A DNA stretch of 64,000 nt from Variovorax sp. OK212 (GCF_900112425.1 NZ_FOLP01000001.1:1362902-1426901), one strand, 5' to 3'; counted from the stretch's first letter, positions 17,100 to 25,833 are shown. Numbers and translations are program-made. Notes: generated by a model not told the origin, from the sequence alone.

Positions 17100-17312
17100 C
17101 TACTTGGTCAGGATCAGCTTGCCGAGTTTGGTGGCTTGAAGCCGATAGAGGGACCCGTTGTGCATGATCGCGACGGTCTTGCTTCCTTTCAGAAGCTCCG
17201 TGCTTTCGAGCATGGCCACCGGACGCGATGCCTGGATGGACGCATGGCCGCCGCCCGATTGGTCGAGCGAAGGATGGTTCAGAACAGAAAAGGCGTTGGG
17301 CGTGGCTGGCAT
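17100..17312 (-). CDS. hemP: Hemin uptake protein HemP/HmuP
   Basis: A 70-residue protein. The C-terminal half, LLKGSKTVAIMHNGSLYRLQ followed by ATKLGKLILTK, is the conserved HemP domain; the N-terminal 35 residues are variable. In Burkholderia and Bradyrhizobium HmuP is needed to activate the haem receptor gene together with Fur/Irr. A Fur-like box lies about 32-46 bases upstream. It lies downstream of exbD on the same strand, but the Fur box between them indicates a separate promoter. Confidence 0.9.
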   Translation of the reverse strand: MPATPNAFSVLNHPSLDQSGGGHASIQASRPVAMLESTELLKGSKTVAIMHNGSLYRLQATKLGKLILTK

Positions 17313-17343
17313 TTGGAGTTCCCTTATCGAAGCGATGATTGAA

Positions 17344-17358
17344 TGATAATGATTCGCA
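17344..17358 (-). promoter_or_regulatory. Fur box in front of hemP
   Basis: TGATAATGATTCGCA matches 12 of the 14 defined positions of the 7-1-7 Fur consensus TGATAATNATTATCA. It lies 32 bases upstream of the hemP start codon. Confidence 0.7.
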
Positions 17359-17416
17359 ATAAAAAGTCAATCGTCGCGATGAAAAAATTTTTCGATCGCG
17401 GCGCATGCGATTCAGG

Positions 17417-17830
17417 TCACTTCGCGTCGGGCTCCGTGATGAAGCCGATCTTGCGCACGCCGGCTTCACGGGCTTCGGACATGGCCTTGGCCACGCGCTC
17501 GTAGCGCACGGCCTTGTCGCCGCGGATGTGCAGCTCGGGCTGCGGTTCCTTGGCGGCCTCCGCGGCCAGGCGGGAGGGCAGTTCGCTGTCGTCGATCTTC
17601 GTTTCGTTCCAGTAGTAGGCGCCGTCGGCCGTCACGCTGAACAGGATGTTCTGCGGCTTGGGCTGCTCGGGCTCGCTGGTGGCGCGCGGCAGGTCGATGT
17701 TGACCGCGTGCTTCATCACCGGCACGGTGATGATGAAGATGATCAGGAGCACCAGCATGACGTCGACCAGCGGCGTCATGTTGATCTCGTTCATCACCTC
17801 ATCGGGTTCGTCTTGCGTTCCGAAAGCCAT
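17417..17830 (-). CDS. exbD: ExbD/TolR family biopolymer transport protein
   Basis: A 137-residue protein: short cytoplasmic start, one membrane helix (residues about 20-40) containing the essential Asp in NMTPLVDVMLVLLIIFII, and a periplasmic domain ending RERVAKAMSEAREAGVRKIG-like. With ExbB it makes the proton channel that energises TonB. It follows exbB by 5 bases in the operon order tonB-exbB-exbD. Confidence 0.94.
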   Translation of the reverse strand: MAFGTQDEPDEVMNEINMTPLVDVMLVLLIIFIITVPVMKHAVNIDLPRATSEPEQPKPQNILFSVTADGAYYWNETKIDDSELPSRLAAEAAKEPQPELHIRGDKAVRYERVAKAMSEAREAGVRKIGFITEPDAK

Positions 17831-17835
17831 GATGC

Positions 17836-18549
<714 letters not shown>

Positions 18550-18571
18550 ACGAAGTTGCTCCAGAGAAAAA

Positions 18572-19267
18572 TTAGTTCAGGACGTAGTTGACGGGGGCGT
18601 CGTAAGACATGGCCTGAACCACGCCGTTGACCTTGCCGGGGACGAACCGGCATTTCATGATGTATTCGACGGCGGCCTCGTCGAGGCGATCGAAGCCGCT
18701 GGATCTCTTGACTTCCGCGCTCTTGGGCAGGCCGTCGACACCGACCAGCACCCGCACGATGACCTTGCCCTGCTCGCCCAGGCGCTTGCTCATGGCGGGG
18801 TAGACCGGCCGCGGATTCTGCAGGTAGTCGGCGTTGCTCGACGGCAGCGACACCGCGGGCGGTGCCGGCGGGGCCGGCGGCGGTGCGGGTGGCATCGGCG
18901 GCGCCGGTGGTGTGGGCGGCGCCGGCGGCGTGGCGGGCGGGGGTGGTTCCGGGGTGCCGACCGGCGCCATGGGGGCCGGCGTGGGCTTCGGCTCGCGAAT
19001 GGCTTGCGGCCGCGGTGGCGGCGGTGCCTTCGTCACCTTGGGTTGGGGCGGCGGCGGGGGCGGTGGAGGCGGGTCGACCTTCGGCGTCGGCGGCTCGACG
19101 AACTGGCTCAGGATCTCGACCGGAATCACCACCTCGGCGGCGCGGCGCAGGAGCCCGCTTTGCAGCGCCCAGAGCGCGGCCCCGTGAAAGAGGATGACGC
19201 CGCCCGCAATGAGGGCATTGCGGGACAGGCCGAGGAAGGAGGGGGGAGGGGCAAAGCGGTCAGACAC
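18572..19267 (-). CDS. tonB: TonB energy transducer
   Basis: About 231 residues from GTG at 19267 (VSDRFAPPPSF); a GTG at 19291 would add 8 residues and cannot be excluded. One N-terminal membrane anchor (ALIAGGVILFHGAALWAL), a long Pro/Ala-rich spacer (residues about 55-140, dominated by PPAP and PPPP runs) that spans the periplasm, and a C-terminal TonB domain (NPRPVYPAMSKRLGEQGKVI, then SGFDRLDEAAVEYIMKCRFV). It passes proton-motive energy from ExbBD to outer-membrane receptors such as the haem receptor encoded 9 kb away. Confidence 0.92.
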   Translation of the reverse strand: MSDRFAPPPSFLGLSRNALIAGGVILFHGAALWALQSGLLRRAAEVVIPVEILSQFVEPPTPKVDPPPPPPPPPQPKVTKAPPPPRPQAIREPKPTPAPMAPVGTPEPPPPATPPAPPTPPAPPMPPAPPPAPPAPPAVSLPSSNADYLQNPRPVYPAMSKRLGEQGKVIVRVLVGVDGLPKSAEVKRSSGFDRLDEAAVEYIMKCRFVPGKVNGVVQAMSYDAPVNYVLN

Positions 19268-19351
19268 GATCAACCATTCGAATGCGGGCACCCTGAAAGG
19301 TGCCCCGATTGCAGCAAAACCGCTACGAGGACGCGAGGGGCGTCGCTTGCG

Positions 19352-19426
19352 TTACTTGCGAAAAATCCACCAGACCGAACCTGCGACCAGGATCAGGCTG
19401 CCGCCGAGTGCCGAGACGAGTTCCAT
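19352..19426 (-). CDS. Possible 24-residue single-span membrane protein
   Basis: A complete frame of 24 codons between bfd and tonB, ATG at 19426 and TAA at 19354-19352. AAGGAA lies 9 bases before the ATG. The product begins MELVSALGGSLILVAGSVW and ends with an aromatic pair and Arg-Lys, that is, a single hydrophobic helix with a basic end, like many known small membrane proteins. It overlaps the last 34 bases of bfd in another frame. Nothing is known of its function, and expression is unproved. Confidence 0.4.
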   Translation of the reverse strand: MELVSALGGSLILVAGSVWWIFRK

Positions 19427-19665
19427 GCCTTGCTTTCCTTGATGGAGTTGGCAAGCTGGATCGCCCTCGCACCCGTTTCGCAGTTGAGTGCGGCGACCGG
19501 GTGAGACGCGCTGCATTGCGCGACGATATCGCGCGCACAGCCTTCACATTGGCCACATTGGGTGGCCACGCCGAGTTCGAACTGGACTTCGTCGAAAGTC
19601 ATGCCGGCGCGCACGTGGCGTGCGATTTCGCGGTCGGAGACTCGGCGGCAGACGCAAACGATCAT
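19393..19665 (-). CDS. bfd: Bacterioferritin-associated ferredoxin-like (2Fe-2S) protein
   Basis: A 90-residue protein starting MIVCVCRRVSDREI; Cys4, Cys6, Cys37 and Cys40 (VCVC and QCGQC) are the 2Fe-2S ligands of Bfd, with an extra Cys43. The last 25 residues beyond the core are not conserved in the family as I know it. Bfd gives electrons to bacterioferritin to release stored iron and is typically Fur-repressed; the bfr gene lies 5.5 kb away on the same strand. A weak Fur-like sequence is at 19705-19719. Confidence 0.9.
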   Translation of the reverse strand: MIVCVCRRVSDREIARHVRAGMTFDEVQFELGVATQCGQCEGCARDIVAQCSASHPVAALNCETGARAIQLANSIKESKAWNSSRHSAAA

Positions 19666-19704
19666 GGCGGTGAAAGCGGCAGTTAGCTGGCTGTTGGAAG
19701 TGAT

Positions 19705-19719
19705 TGATTATAAATAAGA
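19705..19719 (-). promoter_or_regulatory. Weak Fur-like site in front of bfd
   Basis: TGATTATAAATAAGA matches about 10 of 14 defined positions of the 7-1-7 Fur consensus. It is 40 bases upstream of bfd, in an AT-rich patch. Tentative. Confidence 0.3.
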
Positions 19720-19791
19720 ATCCATCGCATTTGCAATAACCAGATGTTACGAACCGCCCAACGAATCGGGCCCGAGCGGAATTTCGCCCCT

Positions 19792-20472
19792 TCAGACTTC
19801 CGACCAGAGCCGTAACAGGTTGTGATAGTGGCCGGTCAGTGCCACCGTTTCCTCGCATTCGCCCAGGCGGGTGCGCAATTTCTGGATGTTCTGGTCGAGT
19901 TCGAACAGCATGCCGCGCTGCTGGTCGCTGCGCACCATGCTCTGCAGCCAGAAAAACGAGCAGACCCGCGCGCCGCTGGTCACCGGGTGGACGCGATGCA
20001 GGCTGCTCGCGGGGTAAAGAATGAGGTCGCCAGCCGGCAGCTTGACCTCGTGCGAGCCGTAGGTGTCGATCACCTCGAGCTCCCCGCCTTCGTATTCCTC
20101 CGGCTCGCACAGGAAGAGCGTGCACGACAGGTCGGTGCGCAGCTGTTGCGCGCCGCCTGGCAAGGCGCGCACGGCGCCGTCGACATGCACGCCGTAGTGC
20201 TCGCCGCCTTCGTAGCGGTTGAAAAGCGGCGGCACGAAGCGCAGCGGCAGCGCCGCGGAGAAGAAGAGGGCGTGGCGGGCCAGCGCGGCCAGCACGGCGC
20301 TGCCGAGTTCGCGGCCGATCTGCGATTGCTCGGGCAACTGGCGATTGCGCTTCACCTGCGCGCCCTGGTCGCCCACCGTCTCGCGGCCGTCGGTCCAGTT
20401 CGTCGCATCGAGCGCCGCGCGCATGTCGCGCACCTGGGCAGGACTCAGCACGTCAGGCACATGCAGCATCAT
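19792..20472 (-). CDS. piuC: Fe2+-dependent dioxygenase, PiuC/PKHD-type hydroxylase
   Basis: A 226-residue 2-oxoglutarate/Fe(II) dioxygenase. The iron triad is His96 and Asp98 (YGVHVDGAV) and His159 (SSLHRVHPV), with Arg169 for 2-oxoglutarate. The length and the [20 protein letters not shown] segment fit the PiuC group, usually found beside TonB-dependent siderophore receptors and iron-regulated. Its physiological substrate is unknown. It lies 115 bases after the diflavin-type reductase gene and in the same direction. Confidence 0.9.
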   Translation of the reverse strand: MMLHVPDVLSPAQVRDMRAALDATNWTDGRETVGDQGAQVKRNRQLPEQSQIGRELGSAVLAALARHALFFSAALPLRFVPPLFNRYEGGEHYGVHVDGAVRALPGGAQQLRTDLSCTLFLCEPEEYEGGELEVIDTYGSHEVKLPAGDLILYPASSLHRVHPVTSGARVCSFFWLQSMVRSDQQRGMLFELDQNIQKLRTRLGECEETVALTGHYHNLLRLWSEV

Positions 20473-20586
20473 TTTTCAGCAACTCCACAAATAGGAAGCC
20501 TTGGCGGACCCGCCTCGGCTCGAGTTTCGCAAATTCAAAGGTTCGGGCTCCCGTCGCCGCCGCGCAACCCGGCGGGGCGACCGGGC

Positions 20587-21960
20587 TCAATAGACGTCGC
20601 GCCGGTAGCGCCCGCTGGCCACCAGGTCGCTCACGAGTGCCTCGCCGGCGACTTGCCGCAAGGCGCCATCCACGCCCGAGGCCATGCCCTGCAGGCTTCC
20701 GCACACGTAGACCGCCGCGCCGTCTTGCAGCCACCGAAGCAGGGTGTCGGCCGACTGCAGCAGCCGGTGCTGCACGTAAAGGCGTTCTGCCTGGTCGCGC
20801 GAGAACACCATGTCGAGCCGCTGCAGCACGCCGTCGGCCTGCCAGGCTTCGATTTCCTCACGGTAGAGGAAGTCGTGCGCCGACTGGCGTTCACCGAACA
20901 CCAGCCAGTTGTCGTGCCGGCCTGCGGCGGCGCGCGCACGAAGATGCGCCCGCAAGCCGGCCAGCCCGGTGCCGTTGCCGATGAGGATCAAGGGGCGGCC
21001 TTCGTTGCCGTCGAGCCGGAACCCGCGGTGGGGGCGCAGCCGCAACGACACGCTGTCGCCGAGCGTGAGGGTGGAGGTGAGCAGCCCGGACGCCGCGCCC
21101 AGCGTGCCGTCCGGGTGCTGCTCCTGCCGCACGAGCAACTGCAGTTCGCCGTTGCTGTGCAGCGATGAGATCGAATAGTCGCGCGGATGTGCCGGGTCGC
21201 TGGCGATGCCGATCTGCACCAGGTCGCCGGAAGACCACGGCGGCATCGGGCCCGACTGGGGCACCAGCCCGAGGTGGAAGACTGGCGCGCCGGCGCTGCC
21301 CGGATTGAGCAGCTCGCGCTTGAGCAGCCGCCAGGGTGCGAACGTCGCCTCCGCGGTGGTGCCGGCCTCGCCGCCCCATTGCGCGTGCCAGGCGGCCAGT
21401 GACGCCGGGTCGCTGTTGTCGACATCGATGCGCTCGAATTCGCGCGTGGCGCCGGCCGCATGCAGCCATTCGTCGAGCGCGCGGCCGAAGCCGCAGAAGT
21501 TGGCGTACTGGCGGTCGCCCAGCGCCAGCACGGCGTAGCGCAAGGCAGCCAATGCGGGCGGCGATGCCATCACGCGTTCGGCGAACACGCTTGCGCCGTC
21601 GGGTGCATCGCCTTCGCCATAGGTGCTGGCGATGAAGAGCGCCCGGTTCGCGGCAGCCAATGCCGGTGCGTCGAGCGCGTTCAGTTCCATCACGCGCGCC
21701 GGCGTGCCAGCGGCGCTCAGCTGGCGCGCGGTCTGCCAGGCGATGGCTTCGGCCTGCCCGGTCTGGCTGGCGAACAGCACGAGGACCGGTGCCTTGTCGG
21801 TGCTGCTGCCGCTGTTGTCGCTGCTGCCGGCGAGCGCCGCGGCGTCGCGCGCGGCAGCGATTTTTCGCTTCTGCTCGCGCAGGTAGATCGATGCGCACAG
21901 CGCCGTGTACGCCACCACCGTGGAGCCCGCGCCCAGCGCGCGCCATGCCATGTCGCTCAT
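20587..21960 (-). CDS. Membrane-anchored flavodoxin/ferredoxin-reductase-like diflavin protein (sulfite reductase flavoprotein type)
   Basis: A 457-residue protein: one N-terminal membrane helix (about residues 5-27), a flavodoxin domain (VLVLFASQTGQAEAIAWQTA, IASTYGEGDAPD, LALGDRQYANFCGFG), and an FAD/NADPH reductase part with RDYSISSL (FAD), IGNGTGLAGLRAHL (NADPH) and a C-terminal RYRRDVY whose last residue is the aromatic stack seen in this family. It would move electrons from cytosolic NADPH to a membrane acceptor. Its ATG overlaps the apbE stop (ATGA). I infer it feeds the PepSY protein of the same operon. Confidence 0.85.
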   Translation of the reverse strand: MSDMAWRALGAGSTVVAYTALCASIYLREQKRKIAAARDAAALAGSSDNSGSSTDKAPVLVLFASQTGQAEAIAWQTARQLSAAGTPARVMELNALDAPALAAANRALFIASTYGEGDAPDGASVFAERVMASPPALAALRYAVLALGDRQYANFCGFGRALDEWLHAAGATREFERIDVDNSDPASLAAWHAQWGGEAGTTAEATFAPWRLLKRELLNPGSAGAPVFHLGLVPQSGPMPPWSSGDLVQIGIASDPAHPRDYSISSLHSNGELQLLVRQEQHPDGTLGAASGLLTSTLTLGDSVSLRLRPHRGFRLDGNEGRPLILIGNGTGLAGLRAHLRARAAAGRHDNWLVFGERQSAHDFLYREEIEAWQADGVLQRLDMVFSRDQAERLYVQHRLLQSADTLLRWLQDGAAVYVCGSLQGMASGVDGALRQVAGEALVSDLVASGRYRRDVY

Positions 21961-22964
21961 GCCGCTGTCGCTGGCGGCCAGGCGGGCGTGGTGCGCACGA
22001 CGGGCGGCGACGCGTCGCCATGGCTCAAGAACAGCGCCGCGATGCCGTGCCGTTCGGCGAAGCTGAAACCTTCGTCCGGCCCGAGCACCGTCAGCACCGT
22101 GGCCAAGGCATCGGCCTGCATGCATTCCGCATGCAGCACGGTGACGCTGGCGAGCGCATGCGCGGCCGGTTCGCCGGTGCGTGGATCGATGGTGTGCGAC
22201 CAGCTGCGTCCTGCATCCGTGCGCGTGTGCCAACGGTCGCCCGAGGTGGCGACGGCCAGGTCGGCGAGCGCAATGCGGCGCGCTGCGTCCGCTTCGCCTT
22301 CGACGAGCACCCGCCACGGCTGGCCGTCCGGACGCCGCCCGATGCCGCGCAATTCACCGCCGATTTCGAACAGCAGGTCAGTCAGGCCCAGCGCGCGCAG
22401 CGCATCCACGCCATGGTCCACGGCGAAGCCCTTGGCGATGCCCGACAGGTCGAGCGTGAAGCCGCCGGGTTGCGTCAAGGTGCCTTGGTCTGCGTCGAAT
22501 GCCAGCCGCTGCCAGCCGACGTGCGCGCGGGCTTCGGCCAGCGCATCGCCATCGGGCAGGCCGTCTTGCCGGGCTTCGGGGCCGAAGCCCCAGCAGGCGA
22601 CCAGCGGACCGACGGTCGGGTCGATCGCGCCACCGCTGGCCGCATGCCAGCGCGAAGCGCAACGCATCACCTCGGCGAATTCGGCGGGCAGCGCGTGGCG
22701 CGACCCGGCAGGTGCGCGGTTGAACCGGCCGATGTCCGAGTCCGGCTCCCAGTGGCTCATCTGCGCGATCACGCGGCCCAGCGCCGCGTCGACCGCGTCG
22801 CGCACCTCGGCCAGCGGCCGCATGCGTGGGTTGTCGAAGCGCAGCGACCATGTCGTGCCCATCGTCTGGCCGCCAAGCTGCTGCAGCGTGGCGGGATCGG
22901 CGGGGCGCGGGACGGCCGCGTTGGCGTAGCCGCCCGCGCGCCAGGTGCTGAACGAAATGCCCAA
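21957..22964 (-). CDS. apbE: FAD:protein FMN transferase ApbE
   Basis: A 335-residue protein with the ApbE landmarks: QQLGGQTMGTTWSLRF, MSHWEPDSDIGRFNR, the GFTLDLSGIAKGFAVD loop, EIGGELRGIGRRPDG, SHTIDPRTGEPA and a C-terminal acidic metal site near MQADALATVLTVLG. ApbE covalently attaches FMN to a Thr in periplasmic proteins. The N terminus lacks a clear signal or lipobox in this frame. The likely substrate is encoded two genes upstream in the operon (DUF2271 protein with DGVTGAT). Confidence 0.92.
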   Translation of the reverse strand: MGISFSTWRAGGYANAAVPRPADPATLQQLGGQTMGTTWSLRFDNPRMRPLAEVRDAVDAALGRVIAQMSHWEPDSDIGRFNRAPAGSRHALPAEFAEVMRCASRWHAASGGAIDPTVGPLVACWGFGPEARQDGLPDGDALAEARAHVGWQRLAFDADQGTLTQPGGFTLDLSGIAKGFAVDHGVDALRALGLTDLLFEIGGELRGIGRRPDGQPWRVLVEGEADAARRIALADLAVATSGDRWHTRTDAGRSWSHTIDPRTGEPAAHALASVTVLHAECMQADALATVLTVLGPDEGFSFAERHGIAALFLSHGDASPPVVRTTPAWPPATAA

Positions 22965-22981
22965 GGTGGCTTGCTGCCGTG

Positions 22982-23788
22982 TCAGGGCATCACTTCAAGG
23001 GTGGCCGCGTAGCTCAGGCGGCGCTCCTTGGCTTGCGGCACCGTGGTCTTGCCGTCCTTGGTGCTGGCGTCGAGCCAGTACATGCCCGCGGCCGGCCAGG
23101 TCACGCTGAACTGTCCCTTGTCGTCGGTCTTGAGCTTGAGCTCCTCGAGCTTGTCGCGGTACTGCGTGTTGCCGGCCGTGACGGTCACTTCGAGGTCCTT
23201 GGCGGGCTGGCCGTCCAGGAGCAGCGTGAAGGTGGCCTTCTCGCCCTTGGCGAGGTCGGTGGGGCTGCCGGTGGTGATGAGCTCCAGGCCCTGGCCGATC
23301 GGCTTGAGCGCCGAGGGCTTGCCGACCGTCACGAAGGTCTCGATGCGGCCGGACGACTGCGTGATCGCCACGTCCTGCGCGTCCGCCGGAATTTCCTTGC
23401 CGATGGTCTCGGCCGAGCCGCGCGCGCGCTTGTTCTGCCCGGTGGCCTTGTCCTTCCAGCTCGCGAAGGCGCCCGCGTTGATCACGGCGATGCGGTACGT
23501 GCCTTGCTGCGCCACGCTCACGTCGAACACGTTGCGCAGCTTGAGCTTGGCCTCGCTCTCGGGCTTGACGCTGCTGCCGTCGGGCGCGGTGATCTGCAGG
23601 CCGTCGAGGCGCAGCGGTGCGTGGTTGGCAACGAACAGGTCGTTCGACACCGCGGCGTCGACGCTCACGGTGTCGGCCTTCGAGAACACGGTGGAAGAGG
23701 GCAGCAACCAGGCGTTGTGCGCCTGGGCCAGCGAAGCGGCCGACAGGGCGATGGCGATGGCGGCGGCGCGCAGGGGAAAGTGGGTCAT
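22982..23788 (-). CDS. DUF4198 domain-containing periplasmic protein
   Basis: A 268-residue exported protein with a signal peptide cleaved after SLAQA (MTHFPLRAAAIAIALSAASL start), then HNAWLLPSSTVFSKADTVSV and an Ig-like C-terminal domain (LEVTVTAGNTQYRDKLEELK, FSVTWPAAGMYWLDAST). This is the NikM/DUF4198 family, periplasmic partners often found with metal uptake genes. The mature protein begins with His, a possible metal ligand. It is the third gene of the PepSY operon. Confidence 0.88.
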   Translation of the reverse strand: MTHFPLRAAAIAIALSAASLAQAHNAWLLPSSTVFSKADTVSVDAAVSNDLFVANHAPLRLDGLQITAPDGSSVKPESEAKLKLRNVFDVSVAQQGTYRIAVINAGAFASWKDKATGQNKRARGSAETIGKEIPADAQDVAITQSSGRIETFVTVGKPSALKPIGQGLELITTGSPTDLAKGEKATFTLLLDGQPAKDLEVTVTAGNTQYRDKLEELKLKTDDKGQFSVTWPAAGMYWLDASTKDGKTTVPQAKERRLSYAATLEVMP

Positions 23789-23852
23789 GGCAGGTCCTTG
23801 AATGAACGGGGGCGGTTGGGCAGTCAGGCGGCAGTCGAAGGGTCGATGCGCA

Positions 23853-24386
23853 TCAGGGCTTGAGTTCGAGCTTGATCTCGCCCAGCTCTTCCTTGCCCGC
23901 GGCCGTCGGTTGCGCCGCGGCCGTGGGCGGCCACTGGAAGGGGATGCTCACGACCTCGCGGCCGCCGACTTCGCGCGCGGCCTCCACCACGAGCTTGTAG
24001 GCGCCCGGTGCGAGCTTGGGCATGGCGCCCGTGCCTTCGGTGAAGCTCAGCTGGTGCTTGCCGGCGGGTTTGGTCGCGCCCGTCACGCCGTCGACCGGCA
24101 CGGCGAGCTCGCGGCCGCCGCGGCGCCACCACTGGCGCAGGTCCTTGAGCCACTTGGTGCCTTCACCTTCGGGGTTGTTGGTCTTGGTGCGCACGTCGTA
24201 CCAGACGGCCAGCGTGCCGGCCACCGAGTTGTCGGCGCGTTCGATCCAGGCGGCCACGTAGGGGCGGTGGTACTCCGAGACGTTCAGCCGCGGGATCTCG
24301 ACGTTGACGGCCAGGCCGGCCGCGAAGGCCGGGGCTGCGAACAGCGCCGACATGGCGAGCGGCGCAAGGGAATAGCGAACGTGCAC
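23853..24386 (-). CDS. DUF2271 domain-containing periplasmic protein with a flavinylation motif
   Basis: A 177-residue exported protein starting with GTG at 24386 (AGAGG 6 bases upstream), signal peptide cleaved near AFA-AGLAV. The DUF2271 core contains EYHRPYVAAWIERADNSVAG, TKWLKDLRQWWRRGGRE and then DGVTGAT at residues 99-105. This last motif fits the ApbE target pattern Dxx(S/T)GA(T/S), in which the final Thr (Thr105) receives FMN through a phosphodiester bond. DUF2271 proteins have been linked to flavin-based extracytosolic electron transfer by gene context. It is the second gene of the operon, after the PepSY gene. Confidence 0.88.
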   Translation of the reverse strand: MHVRYSLAPLAMSALFAAPAFAAGLAVNVEIPRLNVSEYHRPYVAAWIERADNSVAGTLAVWYDVRTKTNNPEGEGTKWLKDLRQWWRRGGRELAVPVDGVTGATKPAGKHQLSFTEGTGAMPKLAPGAYKLVVEAAREVGGREVVSIPFQWPPTAAAQPTAAGKEELGEIKLELKP

Positions 24387-24421
24387 GGAAACCTCTTTTC
24401 CTGAATCGAAGAACCAACGGA

Positions 24422-25066
24422 TCAATGAATGAACAGCAGCGCGAGCAGCACCGGCACCACCAGCCCCATGCCGACCATCGGCCAGGTGAAGGGGCGGTTG
24501 CCCGCGTGCATCTTGAGAATGAACAGGCCGGTGAGCGAGAAGACCAGCGCGGCGCCCGCGAAGATGTCGATGAACCAGCTCCACGCGGCGCCGGTGTTGC
24601 GGCCCTTGTGGAGGTCGTTGAAGTAGGAGAGCCAGCCGCGGTCGGTGCGCTCGTATTCGATCTCGCCGTCGGCCAGGCTCAGGCGCAGCCAGGCGTCGCC
24701 GCCGGGGCGGGGGAGCGAGAGATAGATTTCGTCGTCGGACCACTCGGCGTCGCGCCCGGCGGTGCCGACGTCCCATTGCTTGTGCACCCAGGCCTGCAGT
24801 TCGGCGGGGAGGGGGGCCTTGCCCTTCAGCGCCTTGGCGGCGGGCAGTTGCTTTTCGAGCTGTGTGCGAAGCGGTTCGCCGATGGCGCCATTCAGCTTCG
24901 TGATGGCCGGCTTGGCCTCGATCTGCCCCGCGTGATTGAGCGTGAAGCCGGTCACGCTGAACAGGATCATGCCGATCAGGCAGATCGCCGAGCTGACCCA
25001 ATGCCATTCGTGCAGGGTCTTGAGCCAGTAGGCGCGGCGGCGGTTGTCGGAGCGGGCAGCAGTCAT
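24422..25066 (-). CDS. PepSY-associated transmembrane protein
   Basis: A 214-residue protein with an N-terminal membrane helix (WVSSAICLIGMILFSVTGFTL), a periplasmic PepSY-like region (about residues 48-150, ending RGWLSYFNDLHKGRNTG), and two C-terminal helices (WSWFIDIFAGAALVFSLTGL; VGMGLVVPVLLALLF). Histidines in TLHEWHWV and LNHAG lie at helix ends, where related PepSY reductases bind haem; that is an inference. First gene of a five-gene operon under a Fur-like box, probably the membrane conduit between the cytosolic diflavin reductase and the periplasmic flavoprotein. Confidence 0.85.
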   Translation of the reverse strand: MTAARSDNRRRAYWLKTLHEWHWVSSAICLIGMILFSVTGFTLNHAGQIEAKPAITKLNGAIGEPLRTQLEKQLPAAKALKGKAPLPAELQAWVHKQWDVGTAGRDAEWSDDEIYLSLPRPGGDAWLRLSLADGEIEYERTDRGWLSYFNDLHKGRNTGAAWSWFIDIFAGAALVFSLTGLFILKMHAGNRPFTWPMVGMGLVVPVLLALLFIH

Positions 25067-25093
25067 TGGAGGCGCGGATTTTATCCGGTCAAA

Positions 25094-25108
25094 TGAGAAT
25101 GAATGTTA
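25094..25108 (-). promoter_or_regulatory. Fur-like box in front of the PepSY operon
   Basis: TGAGAATGAATGTTA matches 11 of 14 defined positions of the Fur 7-1-7 consensus and lies 28 bases upstream of the PepSY gene start. Confidence 0.55.
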
Positions 25109-25136
25109 TTCGTGGCTGGTTAAGTTACGTAAAGCA

Positions 25137-25163
25137 ATAAAAAACGGGACCGAAGTCCCGTTG
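25137..25163 (-). terminator. Intrinsic terminator of the bacterioferritin gene
   Basis: On the minus strand AACGGGAC pairs with GTCCCGTT across TTCG and is followed by TTTTT. It lies 24 bases after the bfr stop and separates bfr from the PepSY operon. Confidence 0.85.
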
Positions 25164-25185
25164 GATGGCAAGCGCAGGGCCTGGC

Positions 25186-25662
25186 TTACGCGATCTCGCC
25201 CATCTGCGACTGCAGGTAGTTCTGCAGGCCGACGTGGCCGATCAGGTCGATCTGGGTTTCCAGGAAGTCGATGTGCTCTTCCGTGTCGTCCAGGATCTTT
25301 TGCAGCAGGTCGCGCGAGACATAGTCGCGCACCGATTCGCAATGCGCGATGCCGGCCTTGATGGTGGCTTGCGCGCCGGTTTCGGCGCCGAGGTCGCAGC
25401 TCAGAAGCTCGGGCACGTCTTCGCCGATGTTCAGCTTGCCCAGGTCCTGCAGGTTCGGCAGGCCGTCGAGCATGAAGATGCGGTCCATGAGCCAGTCGGC
25501 GTGCTTCATTTCGCCGATCGATTCCTCGTATTCCTTCTTCGCCAGCTTGTCGAAGCCCCAGTGCTTGAGCATGCGGTAGTGCAGGAAGTACTGGTTGATT
25601 GCGGTCAGCTCGTTCTTGAGCTGCGCCTGCAGATGTTCGATGACCTTGGGGTCGCCCTTCAT
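25186..25662 (-). CDS. bfr: Bacterioferritin
   Basis: A 158-residue ferritin-like protein, the length of E. coli Bfr, starting MKGDPKVIEHLQ at an ATG with AAGGA upstream. Ferroxidase ligands Glu18, Glu51, His54, Glu94 and His130 are all at their E. coli positions, as is the haem ligand Met52 (GEMKHADW). The sixth ferroxidase ligand is not: position 127 is Thr (LDDTEEHID) where E. coli has Glu127. Related proteins with this change exist in my memory of the family, and may work in mixed shells with a second subunit. Stores iron as a mineral in a 24-mer. Confidence 0.94.
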   Translation of the reverse strand: MKGDPKVIEHLQAQLKNELTAINQYFLHYRMLKHWGFDKLAKKEYEESIGEMKHADWLMDRIFMLDGLPNLQDLGKLNIGEDVPELLSCDLGAETGAQATIKAGIAHCESVRDYVSRDLLQKILDDTEEHIDFLETQIDLIGHVGLQNYLQSQMGEIA

Positions 25663-25833
25663 GATCGTTTTCCTTGTTCTGAAAGAGGGGATTGTCCGGG
25701 GGCTCGCAGGGCCCGCGCAAGCATTCCCCTGCGCAGCCGGTCTGCATGCGTACGAGGGTGATAGGCGTTCGTATTCGGGCAAGCCGCGAAGGCATCGGCG
25801 CCTTTGTTTTTCATAGGCCGCACCGATGCAATC

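Noticed and set aside
18834..19187. Gly-rich plus-strand frame opposite tonB
   Set aside because: It is the reverse of the Pro-rich TonB spacer; poly-Pro codons read backwards give poly-Gly.
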